The notes beneath the pieces are model-generated. The model did not search any database. It saw nothing but the letters and a program-made list of their open reading frames with translations, and was not told where the DNA came from. A stretch of 64,000 nucleotides of DNA from positions 372,001-436,000 of the forward strand of contig CAWGLV010000001.1 of NCBI GenBank assembly GCA_963823495.1, given 5' to 3'. Below are positions 44,669-52,758 of this stretch, piece by piece; position 1 is the first letter of the stretch, and each line of letters begins with the position of its first letter. A program made the translations under genes and the position numbers. Source of the stretch: DATDAH01 sp963823495. GTDB taxonomy: Bacteria > Actinomycetota > Acidimicrobiia > Acidimicrobiales > DATDAH01.

Positions 44669-45205
44669 GGTCCCGCCCATGACCCATTCCCTCGAGGGCT
44701 CTTCGGCGATCTCGGCGGACATGAACCGAGAGAACACCGCGCTCTCCCCCGGGTCGGTCTCCAGGTCGAGCGCCTCCTCGTGGAGGAGTGAGGTGGCCCC
44801 CTTTGCCGGCCGCTCCATCTCGATCTCCTCGCGGAGTCGCCGCGCCTCCGCGCGAGCCCGCAGGGTGAGGTGCTGGGCCTCGCAACGGGCCCGCTCCACC
44901 AGGTGGTCGGCGCGAACCTGGATCTCGGCGACCGAGGTGGCCACGGTGGCCTCCGCCGCCGCCAGGGCGTCCTCCAGCCGGCGCCGGTCGGACTCGGCCG
45001 CACGCGCCCGGGCCCGCCACTGCTGCACCTCGGCCACCAACGCCACGTTGGCCGCTTCGGCCCGACGGATCCGGTCGGCCAGGGCCACGAGCCGGGCCCG
45101 GGCCGAGGCCAGGAGCGCGTGGACCTCGGCCGGGTCATAGCCGTGGCGCGTCACCCGGAGCTGCGGTGCAGAGCTGCGGTGGGAGTCGGTCATGGTCGCG
45201 GCCAT
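44666..45205 (-). CDS. DivIVA-like coiled-coil protein, short form
   Basis: The protein of about 179 residues has an N-terminal DivIVA-type segment (VTRHGYDPAEVHALL), a long coiled coil rich in alanine, glutamate and arginine, and the tail FSRFMSAEIAEEPSREWVMG. The tail is almost the same as that of the protein at 48348-49247. DivIVA proteins bind curved membrane at poles and septa and recruit wall machinery. Start is ATG 45205 or 45193. The sulfatase gene follows 10 bases after the stop but has its own promoter-like hexamer. Confidence 0.78.
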   Translation of the reverse strand: MAATMTDSHRSSAPQLRVTRHGYDPAEVHALLASARARLVALADRIRRAEAANVALVAEVQQWRARARAAESDRRRLEDALAAAEATVATSVAEIQVRADHLVERARCEAQHLTLRARAEARRLREEIEMERPAKGATSLLHEEALDLETDPGESAVFSRFMSAEIAEEPSREWVMGGT

Positions 45206-45296
45206 CGGCCACACCTGCCCTTTCAACCCACTTCCCCACGCAGAGTCCACACCAACGCGCGCCCCGCGGTCAAGGGGTGCGGTCCGAGGCGGGCGG

Positions 45297-45302
45297 TAAC
45301 GT
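45297..45302 (+). promoter_or_regulatory. Candidate -10 element (TAACGT)
   Basis: TAACGT precedes GTG 45310 by 7 bases and supports that start for the DUF4328 gene. Confidence 0.45.
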
Positions 45303-45309
45303 CCCCGCG

Positions 45310-46180
45310 GTGAGCGACTGGTCCAGCCCGACGGGGCCGTCCGCGGCCCCGAGCCATGCCCTCGGCGGCTTGGCGGGCGCCCTGCGGGTGCTGTTCGTCG
45401 TGGCGGCGGTCCTGGCGACCGCGCTGGCCTACCTGGCGGTCCGCCTGCGGGCCGCCCTCGACGGGGTCGCGAGCCGGGCGGGAGGACGTCGACGGCGCCC
45501 AGCAGGCCGTCGACGGGTTCCTCGGCGGGGCCAGCGTCGTGTTCCTGCTGACCATCGTGATCGGTGGGCTCTTCGTGGTCTGGCTCTGGCGGGCCGCCCG
45601 CAACAACCAGCGCCTCGGGCGGCCCGGTGCCCTCGGCCCCGGCTGGGCCATCGGCGCCTGGTTCATCCCCGTCGGCAGCCTCGTCATCCCCGGACTGCAG
45701 GTCCAGCAGGTCTGGAAGGGGGCCGAGGCCACCGTCGCCCCGGGCGACCCGGCCTGGCGCAAGGTCCCGTCCAACCCCCAGATCTGGCTCTGGTGGGTGG
45801 CCTATGTGATCGGCCAGGTCCTCACGTTCGTCGGCTTCAGCTTCCTGGGCCGGACCGACGACCCCCAGGCCGAGATCACCGTGACCGACCTGCTCACCCG
45901 TCTGGACGACGTCCAGCGCGGCCTCACGCTGTTCGTGGCCGGCCAGGTGGCCCTGGTCCTCGCCGCCGCACTCGGCGCGGCGATGGTGGTCAGCCTGAGT
46001 CGCCGTCAGGAGACCGCGATCGCGGTCCTCGGCCCCGACAGCGTGCCGTGGGCGGGGCGGATCTCACCCCCGGCGTGGCACCCCGACCCCACCGGCCGGT
46101 TCGACCTCCGCTACTGGGACGGGGCCCTGTGGACCGAGCACGTGACCCGGGGTGGGACCCAGGACACCGATCCCGTCTGA
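45310..46180 (+). CDS. DUF4328 membrane protein with C-terminal DUF2510, frameshift near 45,480
   Basis: The first frame encodes a membrane helix (VLFVVAAVLATALAYLAV). After a shift at about 45,474-45,484 the second frame continues with VVFLLTIVIGGLFVVWLWRA, GWAIGAWFIPVGSLVIPGL and two more helices, the DUF4328 pattern. The end, PPAWHPDPTGRFDLRYWDG, is a DUF2510 motif. Function is unknown; related proteins are common in actinobacterial membranes. The gene starts with GTG and is divergent from the short DivIVA-like gene. Confidence 0.78.
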
Positions 46181-46192
46181 ACCGGGCCGGCT

Positions 46193-46561
46193 CTAGCCCT
46201 GCCGGGACGCCAGCAGGTCGCGGATCTCGGTGAGCAGCTCGGTCTCGGACGGACCGCCGGGGTCTTCGCCCTTCTCCCGGCTCATCTTGTTCACGACCTT
46301 GACCACGACGAACACCCCCAGGGCGATGAACAGGAAGCTGATGATCGCGTTCAGGAAGCTGCCGTACTTGATGACCCCGTCGCCGATGTCGATCGTCAGG
46401 CTGCCGAAGTCCGGCTGCCCGCCGATGGCGGCGATGACCTGCATGAGGACATCGTCCACGAACGAGGTCACCACCGCACCGAAGGCGGCGCCCAACACGA
46501 CGGCCACGGCCAGATCGAGCACGTTGCCCCGGTTGATGAAGTCCTTGAATTCCTGGATCAT
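46193..46561 (-). CDS. mscL: Large-conductance mechanosensitive channel
   Basis: The 122-residue protein begins MIQEFKDFINRGNVLDLAVA, with helix TM1 (AVAVVLGAAFGAVVTSFVDD), and has a second helix (AIISFLFIALGVFVVVKVV) and a charged cytoplasmic end. It opens under membrane tension to protect against osmotic downshock. GGAGG lies before the ATG. It converges with the DUF4328 gene and is divergent from the LLM oxidoreductase. Confidence 0.96.
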   Translation of the reverse strand: MIQEFKDFINRGNVLDLAVAVVLGAAFGAVVTSFVDDVLMQVIAAIGGQPDFGSLTIDIGDGVIKYGSFLNAIISFLFIALGVFVVVKVVNKMSREKGEDPGGPSETELLTEIRDLLASRQG

Positions 46562-46591
46562 GTTGAGCCTCCGCTCGTCCTGGGTAGGGGA

Positions 46592-46597
46592 CATACT
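46592..46597 (+). promoter_or_regulatory. Candidate -10 element (CATACT)
   Basis: CATACT precedes ATG 46604 by 6 bases. The opposite strand reads AGTATG here, so it may overlap a promoter for mscL. Confidence 0.35.
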
Positions 46598-46603
46598 GGC
46601 CCG

Positions 46604-47506
46604 ATGCGGGTGTCCACGTCTCTCTCCAGCGCCTACCTCGTCGATGACGTCCGGCTCGGTGCGAGCCAGATGCTCGAGCGGGCCCGGGCCGCAGGGACGT
46701 CCGGCCTGGACGGCCTGTACGTCGGCGATCACCACGCCACGGGCGTGCCCTACTACCAGAACTCGCCCATCCTCGGCCGCATCACCGCGGAGTGGCCTGA
46801 CCGGCGCTTCGGCGCCCTCTACCTGCTCCCGCTCTGGCATCCCCTGGTGGTGGCCGAGCAGGTCGGGACCCTGGCCGCCCTCGGTACCGGCACGTTCGTC
46901 TTCCAGTGCGCCATCGGGGGGGGCGAGGACCAGTTCGGTCCGATGGGGGTCCCGCTGGCCGGCCGGGGCGCCCGCTTCGAGGCCGCCCTCGAGACCATCA
47001 AGGCGCTCCTGGCCGGGGACGTCGTCGACGATCCCGACGGCCCGTGGGGGTTGCGCCGGGCCCGGATCAGCCCGACACCGCCCGAGCCGGTCGAGGTCTG
47101 GATCGGCGGATCCGCACCCCGAGCGCTGGCCCGGGCGGCCCGCATGGGTGACACCTGGTACGCCGGGCCCGAACTGACCGACGCCGCCGCCGCCGCGAAG
47201 CTGGTCGAGTTCCTCGACCACGGAGTCGACCCACCCTGCCGGCCGTTGCGCCGGGACGTCTACGTCGGCGCCGACGAAGCCGACGTGGCCCGAGTCGTCG
47301 GGCCGCTCGAGCAGACCGGGTACCGGGGTTTCGACCTCGCCGCGCTGGTGACCGGGACCGTCGAGGCGGTGGCCGAGCGCTTCGCGGCCCTGGGCGAGAT
47401 CGGCTTCGACGAGATCGTCGTCCGCCAGTTGGCCCAGGAGCAGGCCGACGCCCTCGCCTCCCTCGAGCGCCTGGCCGAGGTCCGCCGGCTGCTCGACGCC
47501 GCCTAG
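46604..47506 (+). CDS. Luciferase-like (LLM) flavin-dependent oxidoreductase
   Basis: The 300-residue protein has the LLM barrel pattern: GLDGLYVGDHHATG, LGTGTFVFQCAIGGGEDQF, GRGARFEAALETIKALL and VEVWIGGSAPRALARAARMGD. These bind F420 or FMN; in actinobacteria F420 is likely but not shown. The substrate is unknown. The following alpha/beta hydrolase starts 6 bases after its stop, so they probably form one operon. Confidence 0.88.
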   Translation: MRVSTSLSSAYLVDDVRLGASQMLERARAAGTSGLDGLYVGDHHATGVPYYQNSPILGRITAEWPDRRFGALYLLPLWHPLVVAEQVGTLAALGTGTFVFQCAIGGGEDQFGPMGVPLAGRGARFEAALETIKALLAGDVVDDPDGPWGLRRARISPTPPEPVEVWIGGSAPRALARAARMGDTWYAGPELTDAAAAAKLVEFLDHGVDPPCRPLRRDVYVGADEADVARVVGPLEQTGYRGFDLAALVTGTVEAVAERFAALGEIGFDEIVVRQLAQEQADALASLERLAEVRRLLDAA

Positions 47507-47512
47507 GACCCG

Positions 47513-48334
47513 GTGACCCTCTCCCGCCGCGACTTCCTGCGGGTCGGCGTGGCGGCCGGGGTCACGGTGACCGTCGCCTCCTGCGGCCTCTTCGACGACG
47601 GTCCCGATCGCATCGCCTACGGGTCGGCGGGGTCGCAGTTCGGCGACCTCTACGTGCCCAGCGGTGACCCGCGGGGCACCGTCGTGCTCGTGCACGGCGG
47701 GGCCTGGGAGGCCGAGGAGGAGCTCTCGATCCTCGCTCCCGTGGCTGAGGACCTCCGACGCGAGGGCCATGTGGTCTGGAACGTCGAGTACCGACGGGTG
47801 GGCGAGCCGGGCGGGGGCTGGCCCGGGACCTTCGAGGACCTCGGCGCGGCGATCGACCACCTGGCCGACATCGCCGAGGACCACCCGGTCGACCTCGGGC
47901 GGGTCGTGGTCGTGGGCCACTCGGCGGGCGGGACCCTGGCACTCTGGGCGGCGGGCCGCGACGGCGCCGTCGTGCCCCGGGGCTACCTCTCCCTCGCCGG
48001 GGTCACCGACCTCGAAGCCTGCGTCAGCGAGGACCTCCTGGCCGCGTCCTGCGCTGATCTCCTGGGCGGGACACCCGATGAGGTGCCGGACCGGTATCGC
48101 CAGGCCTCACCGGCGGCGCGCCTCCCGACCGGCCGACCTCAGAGCCTGGTGCACGGCATCGACGACGACGTCGTACCGGTCCGCCAGTCCCAGGACCATG
48201 CCGCCGCGGCCCGGACTGCCGGTGACCCCGTCGAACTGGTCACGGTGCCCAACGCGGGCCACTTCCAGCTCATCGACATCCGCCACCCCGCGTACGGCGA
48301 GGTCCTGACCCAGATCTCGAGCCTGTTGCGCTAG
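47513..48334 (+). CDS. Tat-exported alpha/beta hydrolase (putative lipoprotein esterase)
   Basis: The 273-residue protein begins with a Tat motif (SRRDFLRVG) and a hydrophobic stretch ending in VASC, with Cys24 as a possible lipid anchor. The hydrolase domain has HGGAW (61-65, oxyanion region), Ser137 in GHSAGG and a late His in NAGHFQL. The kynurenine formamidase/BD-FAE-like group fits. It probably acts outside the membrane on an ester. It is directly downstream of the LLM gene, with a GTG start. Confidence 0.85.
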   Translation: MTLSRRDFLRVGVAAGVTVTVASCGLFDDGPDRIAYGSAGSQFGDLYVPSGDPRGTVVLVHGGAWEAEEELSILAPVAEDLRREGHVVWNVEYRRVGEPGGGWPGTFEDLGAAIDHLADIAEDHPVDLGRVVVVGHSAGGTLALWAAGRDGAVVPRGYLSLAGVTDLEACVSEDLLAASCADLLGGTPDEVPDRYRQASPAARLPTGRPQSLVHGIDDDVVPVRQSQDHAAAARTAGDPVELVTVPNAGHFQLIDIRHPAYGEVLTQISSLLR

Positions 48335-48347
48335 TGGGTCTGACCGT

Positions 48348-49247
48348 CTAGCCGGCGAGGATCCAGTCGCGGCTGGGCTCGTCGGCGATGTCGTCGGACA
48401 TGAACCGCTCGAAGGCGGCATCGGCCTCGGGGTTGCCGAAACCCTCCGCCACGCCGACCGGCTCGATCGCCGGCGGGGTGATGTCCGCCGTGCTGGAAGG
48501 CAGCGAGACCGCCTCCAGCGCCGACTCGGCCATCTCGCTGGCGGCCGTGGCGGGCTCGACCGCCGGGGTCGGGGGCGCCACCTCACGGGCCTTCTCCGGC
48601 ATGCCCCGGGTCACGGGCTGACCCAGGCAGTCGGGGCTCTCGGCCACCTTGAGCATCTCGGTGGCGGCCATGCGGATGCGGGTCCGGAGCTGGTTGCGGA
48701 CCTCCTCGAGGGCCATGGTCTCCGCGGCCACGGCGAGGCGCAGGGTCTCCAGCTGGGCGGACTCGTCCTGGACCCGCTGCCACTCCTCGCGCACCTTCAG
48801 GCGCTCGTCCGCGTAGCAGTGCTGGGCCTCTTCCCGGGCCTGCTCGACCATGTGGAAGGACTGGTGCCGGGCCTGCCCGATCAGCTCGTCGGCGTTGGCC
48901 TCGGCCTTGGTCATGATGCCGGCGGCCCGGTGACGGGCGTCGGCCACCGCGGCGTTGGCGGTGTCCTCGGCCAGGACCAGGGTGCGTTCGAACGTCTCAC
49001 GCGTGGCCTCGGCGTCGCGGGTGCGGGACTGCCAGTGGTCACGCTCGGTCGTGAGGACCTCGACATCGGACTGGGCCTTGCGGAGGCGACCGATGAGGGT
49101 GAGCATCTGGCTGCCGAGACCACCGAGGAACTCGGCCACGTCGCCGGGGTCATACCCGCCGCGCCGGGCGACCCGGAAGGTCGGCTCGCCGAACAGCTTG
49201 CGGGTGGTCTCGTCGCTGATCGGGACCGGGGCGATGGCTTCAGACAT
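48348..49247 (-). CDS. DivIVA-like coiled-coil protein, long form
   Basis: The 299-residue protein has RRGGYDPGDVAEFLGGLGSQ, a DivIVA-type head, then about 150 residues of coiled coil, a proline-rich linker and the tail FERFMSDDIADEPSRDWILAG. The tail matches that of the short form at 44666-45205 in 12 or more of 20 positions. Role in polar or septal growth is inferred from DivIVA. AGGAGA lies before the ATG. The gene stands alone, converging with the hydrolase gene. Confidence 0.78.
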   Translation of the reverse strand: MSEAIAPVPISDETTRKLFGEPTFRVARRGGYDPGDVAEFLGGLGSQMLTLIGRLRKAQSDVEVLTTERDHWQSRTRDAEATRETFERTLVLAEDTANAAVADARHRAAGIMTKAEANADELIGQARHQSFHMVEQAREEAQHCYADERLKVREEWQRVQDESAQLETLRLAVAAETMALEEVRNQLRTRIRMAATEMLKVAESPDCLGQPVTRGMPEKAREVAPPTPAVEPATAASEMAESALEAVSLPSSTADITPPAIEPVGVAEGFGNPEADAAFERFMSDDIADEPSRDWILAG

Positions 49248-49322
49248 GGTGCGTGTCTCCTGGATAGGCCGGATGACCTACATCAAGGGTCGGCACCTCA
49301 CCGGGGGACTTGAGCAGAACTC

Positions 49323-50597
49323 TCAGTCGGCGACGGCACGGCTCTCCCGGGCGGCGGAGCCGAAGATGCCCTTGGCCATGAGGCTGGCCTCCTGCTTGCG
49401 GCGGGCGGCGTAGACGTCGGCCCGCACGCCATGGGCGCCTCGGTCCTCGGGCGCGGCGCCGACCGCCCACTCGGCCACCTGGGCGGCGAGGCGCAGGTCA
49501 CCCGCCGCCGCCAGTTCGCCGGCCCGGGCCACGAGGGCCTCGACCCCGCCGGCCAGGGCGACCACCTCGGCGGCCACCGCCCCGTCGGCCGGTGGCTTCA
49601 GGCGGGCCGGGTTCCCGTCGTACCAGCCGCCGTAGAGACGCCAGATGTTGCGCATGACGAACTCGGGCTCGTCGTAGACCGGCTGCATCCAGGGCTGGTC
49701 GAGCACCGCTTCCGGGACCCGGACCTCGTTCACGATCGTGTCGAGCGCCACGCCGGCGTTCATCTGCTCCAGCACGTCGGCCACGAGCTGGTCCAGCGTG
49801 TCGGCCACGCCGAGCAGGACCCGCACGATGCGGTCTCTTCCGCCGATCGGCAGGCCATGGGCAGGCAGGAAGAGCTCGGGCTCCACGGCCGCCATGGCCC
49901 GCAGCACCCCGGCCCACTCGCGGGGGAAGCGCTGGGCCTTCTGGGGGTTGCCGGCGTTGGGGAAGACCCAGATGAAGAAGTCGCCGGCCACGACCGCCCG
50001 GTGCTCGGGCACCCAGGTCCAGGTGTGGTCGTCGGTCTCACCCTTGCCGTGGTGGAGGTCGAAGGTGTGGTCGCCGTAGGTGAGGGAGTCCTCGAGGCGG
50101 TAGGTGCGGTCGGGGCGGATCCAGTCGTCGAAGAAGCCCTCCAGGGGCCGACCCCTGCCCTGCCGGGCCCCGAACTGCCGGGCGTTGACGGTGGCGTTGT
50201 AGCCGTCGGTCAGTTCGTAGCGTTCGAAGCGATCGGCCACCCTCTCGTGGCCCACGATCTCGGGTCGGGCGTCACCCCGGGCCTCGGCCTCGTCGAGGTA
50301 GGTGCGGGTCCCCGCCGCGTGGTCCCGGTGGCCATGGGTGTAGACGATGGCCCGCACCGGATCCTCGGACCAGCCCCGGATCGAACCGAGGCACGCCGGA
50401 GCGAGCGCGTCGAGGCTGGTGTCGAAGAGGACCAGGCCCTCGCCGGTGCGGAAGGCGACGACGTGGGAGAAGGACTCGACGACCGCGAGGTCGTCGGCCA
50501 CTTCGGAGAGCTCGGTGGTGATCCGATTGACCGTCGACTGGTCCTCGTACTCGCCGTGGTCGATCACCCGCTCCGACAGTGCCAACAGGTCAGCCAT
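49323..50597 (-). CDS. Metallo-beta-lactamase-fold alkyl sulfatase-like hydrolase
   Basis: The 424-residue protein has the zinc motif THGHRDHAAG (His88, His90, Asp92, His93), ETDDHTWTW and VAGDFFIWVFPN. A helical domain with YGGWYDGNPARL and AAEWAV-like helices is typical of SDS-type alkylsulfatases (dimerisation domain), but the total is shorter than SdsA1 (about 650). It probably cleaves an alkyl ester. ATG 50597 is divergent from the cyclotransferase-like gene, only 25 bases apart. Confidence 0.82.
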   Translation of the reverse strand: MADLLALSERVIDHGEYEDQSTVNRITTELSEVADDLAVVESFSHVVAFRTGEGLVLFDTSLDALAPACLGSIRGWSEDPVRAIVYTHGHRDHAAGTRTYLDEAEARGDARPEIVGHERVADRFERYELTDGYNATVNARQFGARQGRGRPLEGFFDDWIRPDRTYRLEDSLTYGDHTFDLHHGKGETDDHTWTWVPEHRAVVAGDFFIWVFPNAGNPQKAQRFPREWAGVLRAMAAVEPELFLPAHGLPIGGRDRIVRVLLGVADTLDQLVADVLEQMNAGVALDTIVNEVRVPEAVLDQPWMQPVYDEPEFVMRNIWRLYGGWYDGNPARLKPPADGAVAAEVVALAGGVEALVARAGELAAAGDLRLAAQVAEWAVGAAPEDRGAHGVRADVYAARRKQEASLMAKGIFGSAARESRAVAD

Positions 50598-50609
50598 GGG
50601 CCAGCGTGC

Positions 50610-50615
50610 TACCAC
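50610..50615 (+). promoter_or_regulatory. Weak candidate -10 element (TACCAC)
   Basis: TACCAC lies 7 bases before GTG 50623. It lacks the final T, so support is weak. Confidence 0.25.
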
Positions 50616-50622
50616 ACCGGAT

Positions 50623-51225
50623 GTGGAGGAGGTCGTCTGGTACGTGGCCTACGGCTCCAACCTGAGCCGGGCCCGGCTGCAGGAGTACCTCGACCGCGGC
50701 CCCGACCCGACCCCGCCCCGGGCCGACCGGCCCGTGACGATCGGGCTGACGCTCTACTTCGCCGGGGAGTCGATGGTGTGGGGCGGCGGCCGGGCCTACG
50801 TCGACCACGTCGCCGCCACGCCCGGGCTGACCCCGGCCCGGGCCTGGCTGCTGACCCGGGCCCAGTGGGACGACCTGCACGCCCAGGAGTCGGGAGTCGA
50901 CCACAGCCCGGGAACGGACCCGGGTGACCTGGCCGAGGGCGAGGTCCGCGTCGTGGGCCCCGGGCGCTACGACGCGCTGCTCGGCTTCGGGCGGCACGAG
51001 GGCGTGCCGGTGGCGAGCTTCACCGGCCCGGCCCCGTTGGATCCCTCCGGCTGCACCCGTCCGGCCGTCGCGTACCTGCGCCGCATCGCGGTCGGGCTCC
51101 ACGAGGCCCACGGCTGGGACCTCACGGCGGCGGCGGGCTACCTGGTCTCCCGGCCCGGAATGGACGACCACTGGGGCGTGGACGAGCTGATGGCCGCGCT
51201 GAGGGCCGGCACCGGGACTGGGTAG
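50623..51225 (+). CDS. Gamma-glutamylcyclotransferase-like protein
   Basis: The 200-residue protein begins VVWYVAYGSNLSRARLQEYL; the YGSN loop is the hallmark of GGCT/AIG2-like proteins, which release 5-oxoproline from glutamyl peptides. GGGRAYVDHV and VAYLRRIAVGLHEAHGW fit no closer subfamily that I recognise. The start could also be ATG 50596, which would overlap the divergent gene. The TAG stop is shared with a -10-like hexamer for the next gene. Confidence 0.72.
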   Translation: MEEVVWYVAYGSNLSRARLQEYLDRGPDPTPPRADRPVTIGLTLYFAGESMVWGGGRAYVDHVAATPGLTPARAWLLTRAQWDDLHAQESGVDHSPGTDPGDLAEGEVRVVGPGRYDALLGFGRHEGVPVASFTGPAPLDPSGCTRPAVAYLRRIAVGLHEAHGWDLTAAAGYLVSRPGMDDHWGVDELMAALRAGTGTG

Positions 51226-51228
51226 CCT
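51223..51228 (+). promoter_or_regulatory. Candidate -10 element (TAGCCT) overlapping a stop codon
   Basis: TAGCCT precedes ATG 51238 by 9 bases. Its first three bases are the stop codon of the upstream gene. Confidence 0.45.
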
Positions 51229-51237
51229 CGCCCGGCC

Positions 51238-51870
51238 ATGCCCGCACTCGGTCTCCCCGCACCCTGTCGGCTGGCGGCGGTCATCGTGGTCCTGGCGCTG
51301 GCCGCCGGTTGCTCCTCGGACGAAGGCGGTTCGGCGTCGACCACCACCGCGTCGACCACCACGCTGCCCCCGTCGAGCACGACGACCACGATGCCCGCCC
51401 GCGCGGTCACCGGGGTCGACGGGTGCTCCCTGCTCCGAGAGGTCGATCTCGACCGGGTCCTCGAGGACTCCGGCGTGGGGGAGTCCCCACCCGCGGAGGA
51501 GACCGCTCCCGACGCCGGAGTGCCGGCCCTGGTCACTGCCGAGTGCTCCTGGCCCTCGCGGGCAGACCCGGCCTTGAGCCTGCACTACCTGGCGCCCACC
51601 ACCGCACCGGACGGACCAACCCACCTGACCGACGTGCTCGCCACCGGGTCCGGGTTCGCCGAGGGGGGCCGGGTGCTGACCCAACCCGTGCAGAACGAGG
51701 TCATCGGCGTCCTCATCGACGACGCCGAGAGGATCCGGGAGGTCGCCGTCGTCAAGCGCTCGGCCCTCCTCTACCTCCTCGTCGAACAGGACGTCAGCGC
51801 CCGCGACACCGAAGCCCTCACCGCCTACGCCGAGATCCTCTACAACGCCCTGGTCCGTGCGCCGCGCTGA
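51238..51870 (+). CDS. Lipoprotein of unknown function
   Basis: The 210-residue protein has a signal peptide ending in a lipobox (LALAAGC) and a serine/threonine-rich stalk (TTTASTTTLPPSSTTTT), then a globular domain with CSLLREVDL and ECSWPSR, similar to the DUF3558-like folds of actinobacterial lipoproteins. Function is unknown. It probably sits outside the membrane. Confidence 0.72.
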   Translation: MPALGLPAPCRLAAVIVVLALAAGCSSDEGGSASTTTASTTTLPPSSTTTTMPARAVTGVDGCSLLREVDLDRVLEDSGVGESPPAEETAPDAGVPALVTAECSWPSRADPALSLHYLAPTTAPDGPTHLTDVLATGSGFAEGGRVLTQPVQNEVIGVLIDDAERIREVAVVKRSALLYLLVEQDVSARDTEALTAYAEILYNALVRAPR

Positions 51871-51890
51871 GGGCCCGGGTCGGTCGCGGG

Positions 51891-52610
51891 TCAGCCGGCG
51901 CCGAACATGGCCAGCCACTGCTCCTCCGTCTTCGGCTTGAAGACGAAGTTGAACTGGCGGGTGTCGCCCATCGACTGGGACGGCTCGGCTGAGTAGAGGT
52001 GACCCGGGAAGAGGGTGGCGTCGTCGGGGACCTTGGCCAGCTTCTGGGTGAGGCTCTCGTAGAGGGCCCGCGGGTCACCGCCGGGGAGGTCGGTACGGCC
52101 ACAGCCCTCGAGGAAGAGGGTGTCGCCGGCGACCAGCCGGTTGTCCACCAGGAAGCACTGGCTGCCCGGCGTGTGGCCCGGCGTGTGGATCAGCTCGATG
52201 GGGATCTCGCCCGCCCTGACCACGTCGCCGCTGGTGTGGGTGACCAGGTCGGTGTCCGCCGCGCCGGTGACCCGCTTGACCCACTCGGCCTCCTCGGCCT
52301 GGACGTGGATGGGCACCGGGCGCAGCCGGAGGAGCTCACTGACCCCGGCGATGGCATAGCCCGCCATCTCCCCGCCGATGTGGTCCGGGTGGTAGTGGGT
52401 GGCCAGCGCACCGACCAGCGTCATGCCGTCCTCGTCGAGGACGCCCAGCAGGTCCTTGATCCCGTAGGCGGGGTCGATGACCACCGCCTCGCCGGTCTCC
52501 CGGTCCCCGATCAGGTACACGAAGTTGACCATCTGGCGGGCCACCGGGTCCGAGGTGGCGAAGTCCCGCCCGGAGAGCAGTTGCCGGAAGTAGAGGCGAT
52601 CGTCGGCCAT
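51891..52610 (-). CDS. Metallo-beta-lactamase-fold persulfide dioxygenase/glyoxalase II-like hydrolase
   Basis: The 239-residue protein has THYHPDHIGG (His72, His74, Asp76, His77), HTPGHTPGSQ with a metal His, LVAGDTLFLEGCGRTDLPGG and FPGHLYS. The GCGRTD loop is typical of persulfide dioxygenases (ETHE1-like), which oxidise glutathione persulfide, or mycothiol persulfide in actinobacteria. A rhodanese domain is absent. TAGGCT lies 7 bases before ATG 52610. Confidence 0.87.
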   Translation of the reverse strand: MADDRLYFRQLLSGRDFATSDPVARQMVNFVYLIGDRETGEAVVIDPAYGIKDLLGVLDEDGMTLVGALATHYHPDHIGGEMAGYAIAGVSELLRLRPVPIHVQAEEAEWVKRVTGAADTDLVTHTSGDVVRAGEIPIELIHTPGHTPGSQCFLVDNRLVAGDTLFLEGCGRTDLPGGDPRALYESLTQKLAKVPDDATLFPGHLYSAEPSQSMGDTRQFNFVFKPKTEEQWLAMFGAG

Positions 52611-52617
52611 GCCGCTC

Positions 52618-52623
52618 AGCCTA
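52618..52623 (-). promoter_or_regulatory. Candidate -10 element (TAGGCT)
   Basis: TAGGCT on the minus strand is 7 bases from ATG 52610, with no ribosome binding site. Confidence 0.5.
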
Positions 52624-52758
52624 GGAGTCCCTCCCCGCCGGCCGTCCTCGGCTCGCTGAGCCGCAGTTGGACCGTCTTCACCGGCGGAGGACCTTCGCCT
52701 CTGTCCCCGGGGAGGCTCCTGGACGGACGATCCGGTCGCGAGCTGAGAGAGGTGAATC

